A stretch of 64,000 bases of DNA from Acinetobacter sp. ASP199 (GCF_022700675.1 NZ_CP062182.1:2356001-2420000); one strand, 5' to 3'. Positions 1 through 9,765 are shown, numbered from the stretch's first letter. Numbers and translations are program-made. The notes: generated by a model not told the origin, from the sequence alone.

Positions 1-205
1 GACTTCTGCTGAGAAATCGACTATTAATACTGGCGCACTAAATGCTGTTAAAGCGACTGCAACCGCAGCACCTGTTGCAGCAGCCGCTCCGGTGGTTGAA
101 GCGAAAAAACCTGAAGTTCCTGCAGAGGAAGAAGGTTTTGCGCAAGCAGCGCCAGTGCCAATGGCATGTTCGATTGACAACCCTGATTGTGAGGCTTGTC
201 AGTAA
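1..205 (+). CDS. nrdA: Ribonucleoside-diphosphate reductase alpha subunit, C-terminal end (partial)
   Basis: Only the last 67 codons are inside the window; the gene enters from the left in frame 2 and stops at 203-205. What is visible is an Ala/Pro-rich flexible tail ending in PDCEACQ. A paired-cysteine tail of this kind is the mobile arm by which class I NrdA passes reducing equivalents from thioredoxin or glutaredoxin to the active-site disulfide. The downstream nrdB on the same strand supports the call. Catalytic domains are off the window, so identity rests on the tail and the neighbour. Confidence 0.85.
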   Translation, partial: TSAEKSTINTGALNAVKATATAAPVAAAAPVVEAKKPEVPAEEEGFAQAAPVPMACSIDNPDCEACQ

Positions 206-337
206 GTTAACCCATTTAGGAATCAACCGAGATTTATCTCATAATTGCGAGATTAGCAATGGTTGATTCTTATGAGTGGTTAGCATAAGAACTCACTCTT
301 GCTACTTCGTAATGATTGATTCCTTTTAGGAGCGAAC

Positions 338-541
338 ATGTCGAAGAAGTTAAAAGATTTTAGAAAGAAAGTACGTGTAGTATTTGAAGAAGCTGAAAAA
401 ATTATTTGCCGCCTATTAGTAATATATTTTCTCTTGGGTGGCAGTGCCGGGCATTCTTCAGATCTAGCATCTCAATCAAATATTAATGAAGATGCAATTA
501 CTAAGGTCGTTGCATCTGAAAAGAAAAACATTAATCGCTAA
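338..541 (+). CDS. Small protein of unknown function between nrdA and nrdB
   Basis: This is a 67-codon ORF with a good Shine-Dalgarno (AGGAGC about 7 bases before the ATG). The N-terminal third is basic (Lys/Arg-rich). A short hydrophobic stretch follows around residues 24-35 (CRLLVIYFLLGG), then a polar tail. It could be a small membrane-associated peptide. I do not recognise a family. It lies in the nrdA-nrdB gap on the same strand, so it is probably co-transcribed. The ribosome binding site is the main argument that it is real. Confidence 0.45.
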   Translation: MSKKLKDFRKKVRVVFEEAEKIICRLLVIYFLLGGSAGHSSDLASQSNINEDAITKVVASEKKNINR

Positions 542-549
542 GGTTTTTC

Positions 550-653
550 TAGAATCCCCCTAAATCCCCCTTTTACCAAGGGGGACTTCCAGAAATCAAA
601 ATAGGTGGATGGAAGCCCCTCCTTTATTAAAGGAGGGGTTTGGGGAGGATTTA
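550..653. repeat. GC-rich palindromic intergenic repeat, copy 1
   Basis: This stretch of about 100 bp has outer arms rich in CCCCC and GGGG that pair imperfectly (AATCCCCC at the left, GGGGAGGATT at the right). It contains two inner hairpins: CCCCCTTTTACCAAGGGGG, and CCCCTCC TTTATTAAAGGAGGGG. The same architecture recurs at about 30341, 41998 and 52580. It sits inside the nrdA-nrdB interval and could fold in the transcript between the two subunit genes. Confidence 0.7.
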
Positions 654-680
654 AAATTTAATATAAATAAGGAAACCACC

Positions 681-809
681 ATGCCGCATATGACTCACAA
701 TTACATGTTAGGACTTGTCGCATTGGTCGTTTCCTTTGTACTTACCTTTTATTTGCCAATTGCCTATTTCTGGTTTAAGGCTCATAAATCGCGCAAGCAA
801 AATAAGTAG
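681..809 (+). CDS. Small single-pass membrane protein upstream of nrdB
   Basis: This is a 42-residue ORF. The ATG at 681 is preceded by AAGGA with good spacing. A longer reading from 609 would translate the palindromic repeat and is less likely. Residues 9-32 form one strongly hydrophobic helix (LGLVALVVSFVLTFYLPIAY), followed by a basic C-terminus (KAHKSRKQNK), which suggests an inner-membrane protein with a cytoplasmic tail. The family is unknown to me. It lies about 140 bases before nrdB. Confidence 0.5.
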   Translation: MPHMTHNYMLGLVALVVSFVLTFYLPIAYFWFKAHKSRKQNK

Positions 810-951
810 TGGGGATTTTTGCTCTTCCGTACAAAAGCAGAGCAGTCATCGACAAAACTTAATTTTGCTTACATAAATTGAGCGTATAGTAGGACATTTC
901 AGCGAGGCTGAATGTCTAATAAAAGATATAAGCATCGAAGAGAGAACTGAT

Positions 952-2235
952 ATGTCTATCCTAAGTTGGGACGATTTCGAAGATGATTCGCAAAAACCAG
1001 CTGCACAAACACAGCAGCCTGCGCCCGTCGAGCCGCAAAAAGCGACTCATTCACAAGTGGTATCTGATGCAAGCAACACATCGTCGGATGTGGCAGCTGC
1101 ACAACCCATTAGAGCCACTCAAAACCGAGGATCAAATCCAACCGATTCGCTGGCAAGAGCATCTGCTTCCCTAGAACAGCTTGATGTTGCACCAGGCTTA
1201 GAAGAGCTTGAAATGGGTGCGCAACGTGTACAGGTTGACGACAAGGCAATGATTAACTGTCGTGCGGACTTGAACCAGCTTGTTCCATTCAAATACGAAT
1301 GGGCTTGGCAGAAGTATCTGGACGGTTGTGCAAACCACTGGATGCCTCAAGAAGTTAACATGAACCACGACATCGCGTTGTGGAAGTCTGAAAATGGCTT
1401 GACTGAAGATGAACGTACCATTGTGATGCGTTCACTTGGTTTCTTCTCGACTGCCGATTCACTGGTTGCAAACAACCTGGTACTGGCGATTTACCGTCAC
1501 ATTACCAACCCTGAATGCCGTCAGTACATTTTGCGTCAGGCGTTTGAAGAAGCGATTCACACCCATGCTTACCAGTACTGTATCGAATCTTTAGGTATGG
1601 ATGAAGGCGAAGTCTTCAACATGTACCGCGAAGTACCATCAGTTGCACGTAAAGCCGCTTGGGGCCTGAAATATACTCAGTCTTTAAGTGATCCTACTTT
1701 CAAAACTGGTACACCTGAAAACGACCAGATCCTGCTTCGCAACCTGATCGCGTTCTACTGTGTACTTGAAGGTATCTTCTTCTACTGTGGTTTCAGCCAG
1801 ATCCTGTCTATGGGCCGTCGTAACAAGATGAATGGTGTTGCCGAGCAATTCCAGTACATCCTGCGTGATGAGTCGATGCACCTGAACTTCGGTATCGATA
1901 TGATCAACCAGATCAAGATCGAAAACCCAGGTTTATGGACGACTGAATTCCAGGAAGAAATCATTCAGATGATTCTTGAAGGTACCATGCTGGAAATCGA
2001 ATACGCACGTGATACCATGCCGCGCGGTGTATTGGGTATGAATGCTGGCATGATGGAAGAATACCTGAAGTTCATTGCTAACCGTCGTCTGGCGCAATTA
2101 GGCTTGCCTGAACAGTTCGCTGGTGTGAATAACCCATTCCAGTGGATGTCAGAGATGATGGACTTGCGTAAAGAGAAGAATTTTTTCGAGACGCGCGTAA
2201 CAGATTACCAAACTGGCGGTGCGCTAAGCTGGTAA
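952..2235 (+). CDS. nrdB: Ribonucleoside-diphosphate reductase beta subunit (class Ia-type)
   Basis: The radical-generating subunit of aerobic ribonucleotide reductase, which with NrdA makes dNTPs in the cytoplasm. The ferritin-like core shows the E-x-x-H-x-x-x-Y pattern EAIHTHAY. E200 and H203 are expected metal ligands and Y207 the expected radical tyrosine, so the protein looks tyrosyl-radical rather than the Phe-bearing class Ic type. At 427 residues it is longer than the roughly 375 usual for R2. The first 95 residues are a low-complexity Ala/Pro/Gln/Ser region before the core. The ATG at 952 is preceded by a GAGAGAAC-type RBS, and a strong terminator follows at 2311. Confidence 0.95.
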   Translation: MSILSWDDFEDDSQKPAAQTQQPAPVEPQKATHSQVVSDASNTSSDVAAAQPIRATQNRGSNPTDSLARASASLEQLDVAPGLEELEMGAQRVQVDDKAMINCRADLNQLVPFKYEWAWQKYLDGCANHWMPQEVNMNHDIALWKSENGLTEDERTIVMRSLGFFSTADSLVANNLVLAIYRHITNPECRQYILRQAFEEAIHTHAYQYCIESLGMDEGEVFNMYREVPSVARKAAWGLKYTQSLSDPTFKTGTPENDQILLRNLIAFYCVLEGIFFYCGFSQILSMGRRNKMNGVAEQFQYILRDESMHLNFGIDMINQIKIENPGLWTTEFQEEIIQMILEGTMLEIEYARDTMPRGVLGMNAGMMEEYLKFIANRRLAQLGLPEQFAGVNNPFQWMSEMMDLRKEKNFFETRVTDYQTGGALSW

Positions 2236-2307
2236 GCTAATTTTGTTGTCGTTAAATGACAGTTGATGTGAGATTTTTGACACATATTCAAGATTATTAC
2301 ATTAACT

Positions 2308-2340
2308 AAAAAATAGAGCTCATGTGGCTCTATTTTTTTT
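2308..2340 (+). terminator. Rho-independent terminator of nrdB
   Basis: The stem AAATAGAGC / GCTCTATTT with a 7-base loop is followed by eight T, about 70 bases after the nrdB stop. From here to about 2750 there is no gene; the AT-rich stretch presumably carries the promoter of the Wadjet operon, but I see no clear -35/-10 pair. Confidence 0.85.
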
Positions 2341-2751
2341 GCATATCGAACTTTAAAAAATAACTAATGCTAGATGGCATTCGTTACATAATAATCTACA
2401 AACAGCCATTACATGTGTAATAAACAATTTAAAACTATGCGACATACTTTGTCGCTCTTTACCCGAACCAAACTGTGCAATTCGTGATCAATAGATTATT
2501 GTATAACTATTAAATTTAACATGTTACGCAACAATTAAAGTTAATATCTAACCAAACTAAACACTAATTATTCAGACTGTATTCGGTAACCTTCATTGCA
2601 GTGATTAATTTTATATATGGTATCCATATCTCTCTGCACTTGATAAACCTTAACTAGCCCATAACTCATGAGGCTCTAGTCGCTTTCGTGAATGATTTAT
2701 TTGGATATTAATAATCATAAAATCGTTAAAAACCAATCATGGAGCAAGGAA

Positions 2752-4248
2752 ATGCCAAATGTTCAAGAAATATCTATCTCTCTTAGAACATCTCCCAGCA
2801 TTACTCTTTTGTGTCTGAAAAACAGAGAATGGGTTATTCAGTTTCTGCTTGAGGCTTTTCCCACTCAACAACCATCTAACTCATCAGAAAAACTGCAATT
2901 AGCTTTAATCAAATATATTGAAACGAATCTTGATTCGATTAACGATAATGACGAGTTTGATCTAGCTGATGACTTCAATACAGATCAGGATTTATCACTT
3001 ACGACTTATGAGGCAAAAGCAAAACGCTATATTCAACATTGGACCAATAAAGGCTTTCTCAGCAACTATCAGGATGATCAAGGCATCATATTTTATGAGT
3101 TATCTTCTCACACAAATAAGACATTAGACTGGCTACAAAGCCTCACAAAAGAGGAATTTGTCGGTACTGAATCCAAATTCAAATACATCTTTAGTCAACT
3201 CAAAGAGCTAGTAGAAAATACCAATGACAATGTAGAAAACCGTATCCAAGTATTAGAGCAAAAGAAGCTAGAAATTGAACAGCAAATTCAACGCCTTAAG
3301 ATTGGCGAAGATATTAATATCTATGAAGAATATCAGATTACACCTCGTTTTAAAGAAATCACCCAATCCGCAAAAGAGCTTCTATCTGACTTCAAAGAAG
3401 TAGAGGAAAACTTTAAATCAATTACCAAAGATATCTATCAACGTCATGCCGAAGGGAATCTATACAAAAGTGACATCTTACAATTTGCCTTTGACTCACT
3501 TGACGCTCTTAAAGAAAGCTCTCAAGGTAAAAGTTTCTATGCTTTTTGGTCTTTCCTGCTCAATCCAAGTCTGCAACAAGAATGGGACAGTCTAGTTATT
3601 TCCTTATATGAAATGCTTCAAGAAAAGAATATTCAGATCGACGACTTTTTTCTGCGTGGAATGAAGAAGTACCTGTATCAATCAGGTCAAAAAGTTTATA
3701 AAGCCAACGATCGTATGGCTGAAAAGTTGAGCCGCATCATTAGAGAAAGTGAAGCCTCTCAATCTGCACTTACAAAAAGCATTATTCAGGATATCAAGAA
3801 ATCTCTGCTAATCTTAAATAAGCACAACCAAAAACCAGATATTGGTTTTGAGCTTGAAACCTCAGCAGAAATAAAAATTCCTTTTGAGAAAAAGTTAAGC
3901 TATGAAAAATCCAAACCAGTTGACTATAAAATAAACCCTACTCTGGCAAGCATGGACCTGGCTCACTCGGAACAATTGGCAAAACTGTTTGCACACATCC
4001 ATGTTGATAAAAAGAAAATCAGACAGCATATTCAAGGCATTCTACTTCATCAATCACAAGCAAGCATTCAGGAACTCATTGATAAACAAGGTGGACTTTC
4101 TCAAGGATTACCAGAGTTATTTGGATACATGGATGTCATCAAAGATTTTAAACATACAGTGAATGACGAGCATCAACTGCGTATCTGCTTCGATCAAGCT
4201 CAGCAAAAGGTCATTCAGATTCCTGAAATTATTGTCATATGCTCTTAA
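2752..4248 (+). CDS. jetA: Wadjet type I component JetA (DUF3375, kleisin-like)
   Basis: First gene of a four-gene Wadjet operon. JetA proteins (DUF3375) are MukF-like kleisins that bridge the two SMC heads. Here the protein is 498 residues from the preferred start. ATG 2752 has GGAG seven bases upstream, and the N-terminus MPNVQEISISLRTSPSI matches the family layout of an N-terminal winged-helix region opening on L-R-x-S-P-S. An in-frame ATG at 2692 adds 20 residues but lacks an RBS. A charged coiled-coil segment lies near residues 150-240. The stop is 12 bases before the preferred jetB start. Family assignment is from recall of the domain and from the gene order. Confidence 0.88.
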   Translation: MPNVQEISISLRTSPSITLLCLKNREWVIQFLLEAFPTQQPSNSSEKLQLALIKYIETNLDSINDNDEFDLADDFNTDQDLSLTTYEAKAKRYIQHWTNKGFLSNYQDDQGIIFYELSSHTNKTLDWLQSLTKEEFVGTESKFKYIFSQLKELVENTNDNVENRIQVLEQKKLEIEQQIQRLKIGEDINIYEEYQITPRFKEITQSAKELLSDFKEVEENFKSITKDIYQRHAEGNLYKSDILQFAFDSLDALKESSQGKSFYAFWSFLLNPSLQQEWDSLVISLYEMLQEKNIQIDDFFLRGMKKYLYQSGQKVYKANDRMAEKLSRIIRESEASQSALTKSIIQDIKKSLLILNKHNQKPDIGFELETSAEIKIPFEKKLSYEKSKPVDYKINPTLASMDLAHSEQLAKLFAHIHVDKKKIRQHIQGILLHQSQASIQELIDKQGGLSQGLPELFGYMDVIKDFKHTVNDEHQLRICFDQAQQKVIQIPEIIVICS

Positions 4249-4259
4249 GGATTATTAAA

Positions 4260-4841
4260 GTGCCAAATTTAGAACAGTACGAACAACCCTACTCCAGAGC
4301 CATTATAAGACTACTGAAATCACCAATCGAACGTAGCTCTCTACTATGGGAAAGCATTATTCATTATCAGGCTGCAATTCAGGACTATGTTGGAACAATT
4401 GGGCTTGAATTAATCATTAAAAAGGATGAAGGCTTTGCCTATGTCAAGCAAATGGAAGATAGCGAAGGTGGCACCTTAGGACTTGTACAAAGACGTGCTA
4501 TAAGTTTTGAGGCCTCCATTGTCTTGGTTGTACTGCGCAATAGCCTAGAAGAGTTTGATAGCAATCCGACACAGTACCAAGCCAGTGAAAAATTCATTTC
4601 CAATATTCAAATTCGTGAAGAGTTGGAGCTATTTCTTCAAGAGAGCTATAACCATCTTAAATTCCAAAAAGACCTAGACAGGCATATTGATACTATAGAG
4701 GAACTCGGCTATCTCAGGTTGGTTTCGAAAAAGGAACTGGAAAAAACCTATCAAATTCATCGCATTATCAAAGAAAAAATCAGTTTAAACGAATTACAAG
4801 AATTCAAAGGAAAAATAAATGACTACCTACAGTCTATTTAG
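4260..4841 (+). CDS. jetB: Wadjet type I component JetB (DUF4194, KITE-like)
   Basis: A MukE/KITE-like winged-helix subunit that binds the JetA kleisin. It is 193 residues from GTG 4260, which has TTAAGGA eight bases upstream and gives MPNLEQYEQPYSRAI. The alternative ATG at 4239 overlaps jetA and has no RBS. The region of residues 85-170 (VVLRNSLEEFDSNPTQ and onward) has the character of DUF4194 proteins. The 3' end overlaps jetC by 23 bases, indicating translational coupling, as is common in these operons. Confidence 0.85.
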   Translation: MPNLEQYEQPYSRAIIRLLKSPIERSSLLWESIIHYQAAIQDYVGTIGLELIIKKDEGFAYVKQMEDSEGGTLGLVQRRAISFEASIVLVVLRNSLEEFDSNPTQYQASEKFISNIQIREELELFLQESYNHLKFQKDLDRHIDTIEELGYLRLVSKKELEKTYQIHRIIKEKISLNELQEFKGKINDYLQSI

Positions 4842-7800
4842 TACAAGTTCTGACCGTGCTGGCTTCCGCCTTAATTATATGGAAGTGTATAACTGGGGAA
4901 CTTTTGATGATCGTATCTTCAGAATTATGCCTCAAGGCAATAACTCGCTGTTGACTGGCGCAAATGCATCAGGTAAAAGCACATTTATTGATGCCCTTCT
5001 GACATTGCTTGTTCCGGTAAAGAAAGATCGCTTCTATAACCAATCCTCTGGGATTGATAAAAAGGGGGATCGAACTGAAGAAACGTATGTCCTTGGCCAT
5101 TATGGCAATATTCAAAACGAGGGTGAAGCTGGCACCTCAACTCAAAAACTACGGGATAAAAACTGCTACTCTGTCATATTAGCCAACTTTAGTAATACTG
5201 ACTTTCGTACAATCACACTTTTTCAGGTTCGCTGGTTCAGCAATGGCGAACTCAAACGCACCTTTGGCTTAGCCCATACCGACTTAACCATTAGTGAAGA
5301 TTTTAACCACTTTGATGCGAAAGGCAGCTGGAAAAAACGATTAGAAAAACAATACAGTAATCAAAGTAAGCGTATCATTGAGTTTTTTGATGGGCCTACT
5401 GGCTACGCTGAACGCTTTGCTGATCTATTAGGTATGCGCTCAGCAACCGCCCTTAGCCTTTTTAATCAGGTCGTTGGCGTTAAAGTGCTCGATGATTTGG
5501 ATGAGTTTATTCGCAATAACATGCTGGAAAATCGTGATGCAGAAAATGAATACTTGCAATTAAAAGCAAGTTTTGTGACGCTCATGGAAGCAAAAACCAA
5601 TATCGAGAAAGCGAAAGAACAAATTAACCAGCTGCTTCCAATTGATGAGCTTGCGCAGAGTATTCAACACGTCACTCAACAAAAAGAACGGCTTGATCAG
5701 TTTAAAAAACAAGGGAACTATTGGTTTACGAAAAAGTTCGTTGAGCTTGCAGCACAAGAACTCGAAAAACAAAATGCCGAATTGACCATCAAAGGCATTG
5801 ATCTATCTAGATTACGGGAGCAAGAAACGCAACTTACTGAACAGCAAACAGATTTAAAGGTACAAATCAAATCTGACCATGTTGGTGGCCAAATTGAGAG
5901 CTTAAAGCAACGGATTAACCCTTTAGAAAAAAGTTGTGAGCAACGCTCAAAAAGATTGGAGGAATATAATCAGCTGGTATGCTCACTCGGGCTGATTCTA
6001 AATCCTGATATCAATCAATTTCTACACAACAAAACTCAAGCACAGAAGTCTGCTAAGGACTTAGAGCAACAGCAACAAGATAAACAACTAGAACTACGCA
6101 AACTTGAAAATGAGAAAATAGACATTCAGCGTGGCATTAGTGAGCTCATGGAGAATATTCAAACTTTGCAAAGGAACCAGAATAATATTACTGGTCGTGT
6201 AGCCAGTATTCGCGATGAAATTTTGCAACATACTGGCGCCAATAAACATGAAATCCCGTTCATTGCCGAGCTCATCAAAGTAAAGAGTGAGGAAATGGCT
6301 TGGGAACCAGCCATTGAGAAAATCCTGCACAGCTTCGCATTACGCCTAGTTATACCAGAAAAATATTACAAACAAGTCAATGAGTACGTGAACCGGACTA
6401 ACTTAAAAGGCCGCATCGTATACCAGCGTTATCAGGATATTTCTCAGCTGAACTCGTTCAGCTCGCTAAAACAGCCCTCTGCTAATGCATTATTTAACAA
6501 ATTGGAATTCAACCCAAAAAGCACATACATCACTGGCATTGAGGATGTTATCAAACACCAGTTTGACTATGCTTGTGTAAATAGTCTAGAGGAATTTAAC
6601 CACTACAATGAAAAAGCAGTAACCCAACAAGGACTTATCAAATCCACCAAAGGTAAACATGAAAAAGACGATCGCCAGAACATCACTCACCGTGATAACT
6701 ATATTCTAGGCTGGGATAACCAAGAAAAGATCTCTTTATTAAGGAACAGGTTTAATGCCCTTCAAGAAGATCAAACCAACAATAAGGCAAAAATAGATCG
6801 AGCTCATGAGAAAGTCGAACAGCTCAAACAACATCAAGCCAACTGTAACAAGCTTATCGATAAGTATGAACAATTTGATGACATTGACTGGCAAAACGAT
6901 GCCAGACAAATTGAAGACCTCAAACGACAACTTGAGGTATTAAAACAAGCAAATGATCGTATAGCAGCACTACAACAACAATTAGTGGATGTTGAAACCA
7001 AACTCTCTACATTGAAAGATACCTCTATTACCCATGCTCAACGAGAAATCTTTAGTGTTGAGAAGAAAATAGAAGAGATTTCCTCTCAGATTGAAAAGGA
7101 ACAGCAATCCCTCTCCTCCTCGATCGCTGTGGATACTACCTCTTTCGTCGAAGCATATCCAACTTATAGCCAGGTTGAGTTTAAAAATATTGATACGAAA
7201 AAAATCGAGATGTTGACCTATTTTAATAACCAAACAAAAGCGCTCGATGACCGTCTCAAAAATCATACGGACCAAATTACCAAGAGAATCTTTCAATTTA
7301 AAAACCCCAACGAAGTAATTACTTCCAAGTTTATAGATTGGAGATCTGATGTACATCATCTGCCTGACCCGGAGCATTTGGACTTAATTGGTGAATACCA
7401 AACTTTCCTGGAAAAACTACAGAACGATAATCTTCCTAAATTCGAGAAAAGATTTAATGATTATTTACATGAAACCATAACCAACAAGGTTAGTGATTTC
7501 CGCATGTTCTTTATGAATTGGGCTGACTCAATTAAGGAAAATATTCAAACACTGAATGATGCCCTACAGGAAATAGATTTCAGAGATAAAGATTTCAAAA
7601 CCTATATCCAAATCGTTTTCCCTACCCGCATTAGCGATGAAATTAAAGACTTCAAAAGACTTTTAGAGCAGGCTATTCCTAATGCCAGAGAGATTGAAAA
7701 GAATCCTGAAGCTCAACATTTACACTTTGTGAATCATATTGAGCCATTTATCAAGAAACTTGATCATGAGGATTGGCGCAAAAAAGTCATGCAGGTTCGC

Positions 7801-8277
7801 TTTTGGTTTAGTTATAAAGCTGAAGAATTTTATCGGGAAAATCATCGTAAGTTCAAGACCTATGAAAACATGGGACAACTTTCTGGAGGTGAAAAAGCAC
7901 AGCTAACATACACTATCCTAGGATCTGCCATTGCATATCAATTTGGCTTAACAAAAGAAGGCTTACAAAGTGACTCATTCCGTTTCATCGCAATTGATGA
8001 GGCATTTAAAGCCCAAGACGAAGACAAAGCACGTTATCTTATTAACCTATGTAAGCAGCTGCATTTACAGCTTTTGGTTGTCACCCCGAGCGATAATATC
8101 CATATTGTAGAAAATGATATTTCCTTCGTACATTATGTTGAGCGGAAGAATGAACGTCATTCTTGGCTATATGACATGCCAATCGAACAGTTTAAAGAAG
8201 AAAAAGAACAATGGATTAATAGAGAAACTCGACAAACAAACGACATGCATAACTTACCTGTCACTCAACAGTTTTAG
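4819..8277 (+). CDS. jetC: Wadjet type I component JetC (SMC-like ATPase)
   Basis: The large SMC/MukB-like motor, 1152 residues. It has an N-terminal ATPase half with Walker A GANASGKST at 47-55. Long coiled coils run over about 260-460 and 640-800, around a hinge-like globular region near 470-640. The C-terminal half carries the ABC signature LSGGEKAQ near 1021 and Walker B FRFIAIDEA with D1060/E1061. In Wadjet this motor extrudes plasmid DNA loops and presents small circles to the JetD nuclease. All ATPase motifs are intact. The RBS AAAGGA lies in the end of jetB. SbcC-like or MukB-like naming is possible, but the operon identifies it as JetC. Confidence 0.92.
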   Translation: MTTYSLFSTSSDRAGFRLNYMEVYNWGTFDDRIFRIMPQGNNSLLTGANASGKSTFIDALLTLLVPVKKDRFYNQSSGIDKKGDRTEETYVLGHYGNIQNEGEAGTSTQKLRDKNCYSVILANFSNTDFRTITLFQVRWFSNGELKRTFGLAHTDLTISEDFNHFDAKGSWKKRLEKQYSNQSKRIIEFFDGPTGYAERFADLLGMRSATALSLFNQVVGVKVLDDLDEFIRNNMLENRDAENEYLQLKASFVTLMEAKTNIEKAKEQINQLLPIDELAQSIQHVTQQKERLDQFKKQGNYWFTKKFVELAAQELEKQNAELTIKGIDLSRLREQETQLTEQQTDLKVQIKSDHVGGQIESLKQRINPLEKSCEQRSKRLEEYNQLVCSLGLILNPDINQFLHNKTQAQKSAKDLEQQQQDKQLELRKLENEKIDIQRGISELMENIQTLQRNQNNITGRVASIRDEILQHTGANKHEIPFIAELIKVKSEEMAWEPAIEKILHSFALRLVIPEKYYKQVNEYVNRTNLKGRIVYQRYQDISQLNSFSSLKQPSANALFNKLEFNPKSTYITGIEDVIKHQFDYACVNSLEEFNHYNEKAVTQQGLIKSTKGKHEKDDRQNITHRDNYILGWDNQEKISLLRNRFNALQEDQTNNKAKIDRAHEKVEQLKQHQANCNKLIDKYEQFDDIDWQNDARQIEDLKRQLEVLKQANDRIAALQQQLVDVETKLSTLKDTSITHAQREIFSVEKKIEEISSQIEKEQQSLSSSIAVDTTSFVEAYPTYSQVEFKNIDTKKIEMLTYFNNQTKALDDRLKNHTDQITKRIFQFKNPNEVITSKFIDWRSDVHHLPDPEHLDLIGEYQTFLEKLQNDNLPKFEKRFNDYLHETITNKVSDFRMFFMNWADSIKENIQTLNDALQEIDFRDKDFKTYIQIVFPTRISDEIKDFKRLLEQAIPNAREIEKNPEAQHLHFVNHIEPFIKKLDHEDWRKKVMQVRFWFSYKAEEFYRENHRKFKTYENMGQLSGGEKAQLTYTILGSAIAYQFGLTKEGLQSDSFRFIAIDEAFKAQDEDKARYLINLCKQLHLQLLVVTPSDNIHIVENDISFVHYVERKNERHSWLYDMPIEQFKEEKEQWINRETRQTNDMHNLPVTQQF

Positions 8278-8292
8278 CGAAAGTTTAATGAA

Positions 8293-9450
8293 ATGATTAC
8301 TGCACAAGAAATCAAATTAAAAGCTCAGCGCAAGTACGCCGAATATTTAAAATCTCTCATCACCGGAGGGACTATCTTCCCATTAGATATTCCTGGTAAT
8401 AAGAGTTATAACAAATCATCAATGGATGAGTTTAGACGCGAAATCAGTTATATATCAAAAGACAGCAAAGAAAAGAATATATTTGGCTACTCCATTGAGT
8501 ATCAGACTATTAGAACAAAATACTTAGGTTTACAAGACCTGCCAGCAAGAGTCTTTTTTGAATGCGAAGAAGACTTTGTTCGCTATATTTCCAAATACGA
8601 TGAAGTTGAAATCTTTAGACAAAACTATCAAAAGATACTGCAGCTGATACCTCAATTGAAAACATGGATTGAACTTAATCCATTAAAGGTCATTGAACAT
8701 GCGAATAATTGGGACAGTTTGCTAAAAGTCTGCCAATATTTTCAAACTACGCCTCAGCCAAACTTATATATCCGTGAGTTACCCATTCTTGTACATACCA
8801 AATTTATTGAGCAAAACAAGGGCATTCTTCGCGCCTTGTTACTAGAAATAATTCCAGAATATTGCGACCCTAAACAGACCATTTTTGAACATTGCTTTAA
8901 TTTAAAAGTATATGAATCACAAGTTCGTTTCCGTATTTTGGACTCACAACTCAGCAACCAATATCTACTCGGGATCTCTGATCTAGCAATTCCCTTAAGC
9001 CAATTTCAATCTTTATCACTACCGATAAAACGTGTCATTGTGATTGAAAATAAAGTTAGTTTTTATACTGCACTCACCCTGCCCGATATGTCTAATACAA
9101 TCGTCATTTTTGGCAGCGGCTATAAAATAGCGGAGCTGAAAAAAGTAACCTGGCTCGATCATGTTGAATTACTTTATTGGGGGGACATTGATGCTCAGGG
9201 CTTTGAAATTCTTTCCCAATTCAGAAGTTATTTCCCTCATGCCAAAAGTTTTCTTATGGATAAAATTACGTTCGATCTATTCTTTGAACAGGATTCGGGA
9301 ACCCCTTCAATAATAAACGTAGAAAACCACCTCAACAATGAAGAGCAATACTTATATCAACTAGTAAAATCCAATAACTGGCGTATGGAACAAGAAAAAA
9401 TTACAGTCGAGCACGTCAATAAAGCACTTCATGCAAACATTAGTATCTAG
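8293..9450 (+). CDS. jetD: Wadjet type I component JetD (DUF3322/DUF2220 TOPRIM nuclease)
   Basis: The effector nuclease of Wadjet, 385 residues, starting 15 bases after jetC. The N-terminal arm domain (DUF3322-like) covers roughly residues 1-190. The C-terminal TOPRIM-like half (DUF2220) shows the acidic residues expected for metal-dependent cleavage: E252 in VIVIENKVSF and D298/D300 in YWGDIDAQGF. It is related to Spo11/topoisomerase VI-A folds. With JetABC it cleaves circular plasmids. The ORF is full length and shows no damage, so the system appears intact. Confidence 0.9.
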   Translation: MITAQEIKLKAQRKYAEYLKSLITGGTIFPLDIPGNKSYNKSSMDEFRREISYISKDSKEKNIFGYSIEYQTIRTKYLGLQDLPARVFFECEEDFVRYISKYDEVEIFRQNYQKILQLIPQLKTWIELNPLKVIEHANNWDSLLKVCQYFQTTPQPNLYIRELPILVHTKFIEQNKGILRALLLEIIPEYCDPKQTIFEHCFNLKVYESQVRFRILDSQLSNQYLLGISDLAIPLSQFQSLSLPIKRVIVIENKVSFYTALTLPDMSNTIVIFGSGYKIAELKKVTWLDHVELLYWGDIDAQGFEILSQFRSYFPHAKSFLMDKITFDLFFEQDSGTPSIINVENHLNNEEQYLYQLVKSNNWRMEQEKITVEHVNKALHANISI

Positions 9451-9705
9451 CTTTATAATGGTCTGATGATAAGGCTTTAAATTTTTATGAGCTTTTTGAA
9501 ATAAATTATTCGGATCGAAAAATACCCTCTTAGTAACAGGATTAAAATAATTCGAAGATGATTTTCATATAGTTACTCTAGATGATCAACTAAACCTCCC
9601 ACAACGGGAAAAACACAGTTAATATTGAATGTCAAAAAAGCTAAAAAATCTTTGATTTCATTAAAAAAATAAATCTCATGCTATCGGTCATTTTAACTTT
9701 AAATA

Positions 9706-9732
9706 AAAAGCCACCCTCGCGGTGGCTTTTTT
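9706..9732. terminator. Bidirectional terminator between jetD and arsC
   Basis: The stem GCCACC / GGTGGC with loop CTCGC is flanked by A-rich left and T-rich right sides, so it can work for both the Wadjet transcript (+) and arsC (-). The preceding 250 bases (9451-9705) hold nothing I can identify. Confidence 0.8.
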
Positions 9733-9765
9733 CATGATCTGATTGATCAGCTTCAATTCTGGAAT

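Noticed and set aside
42-266. 74-codon plus-strand ORF overlapping the nrdA end
   Set aside because: It is in a different frame from the recognisable NrdA cysteine tail and is very Arg/Gln/Leu-rich, a shadow frame.
609-680. Upstream extension of the small membrane ORF at 681-809
   Set aside because: It translates the palindromic repeat; the ATG at 681 has the ribosome binding site.
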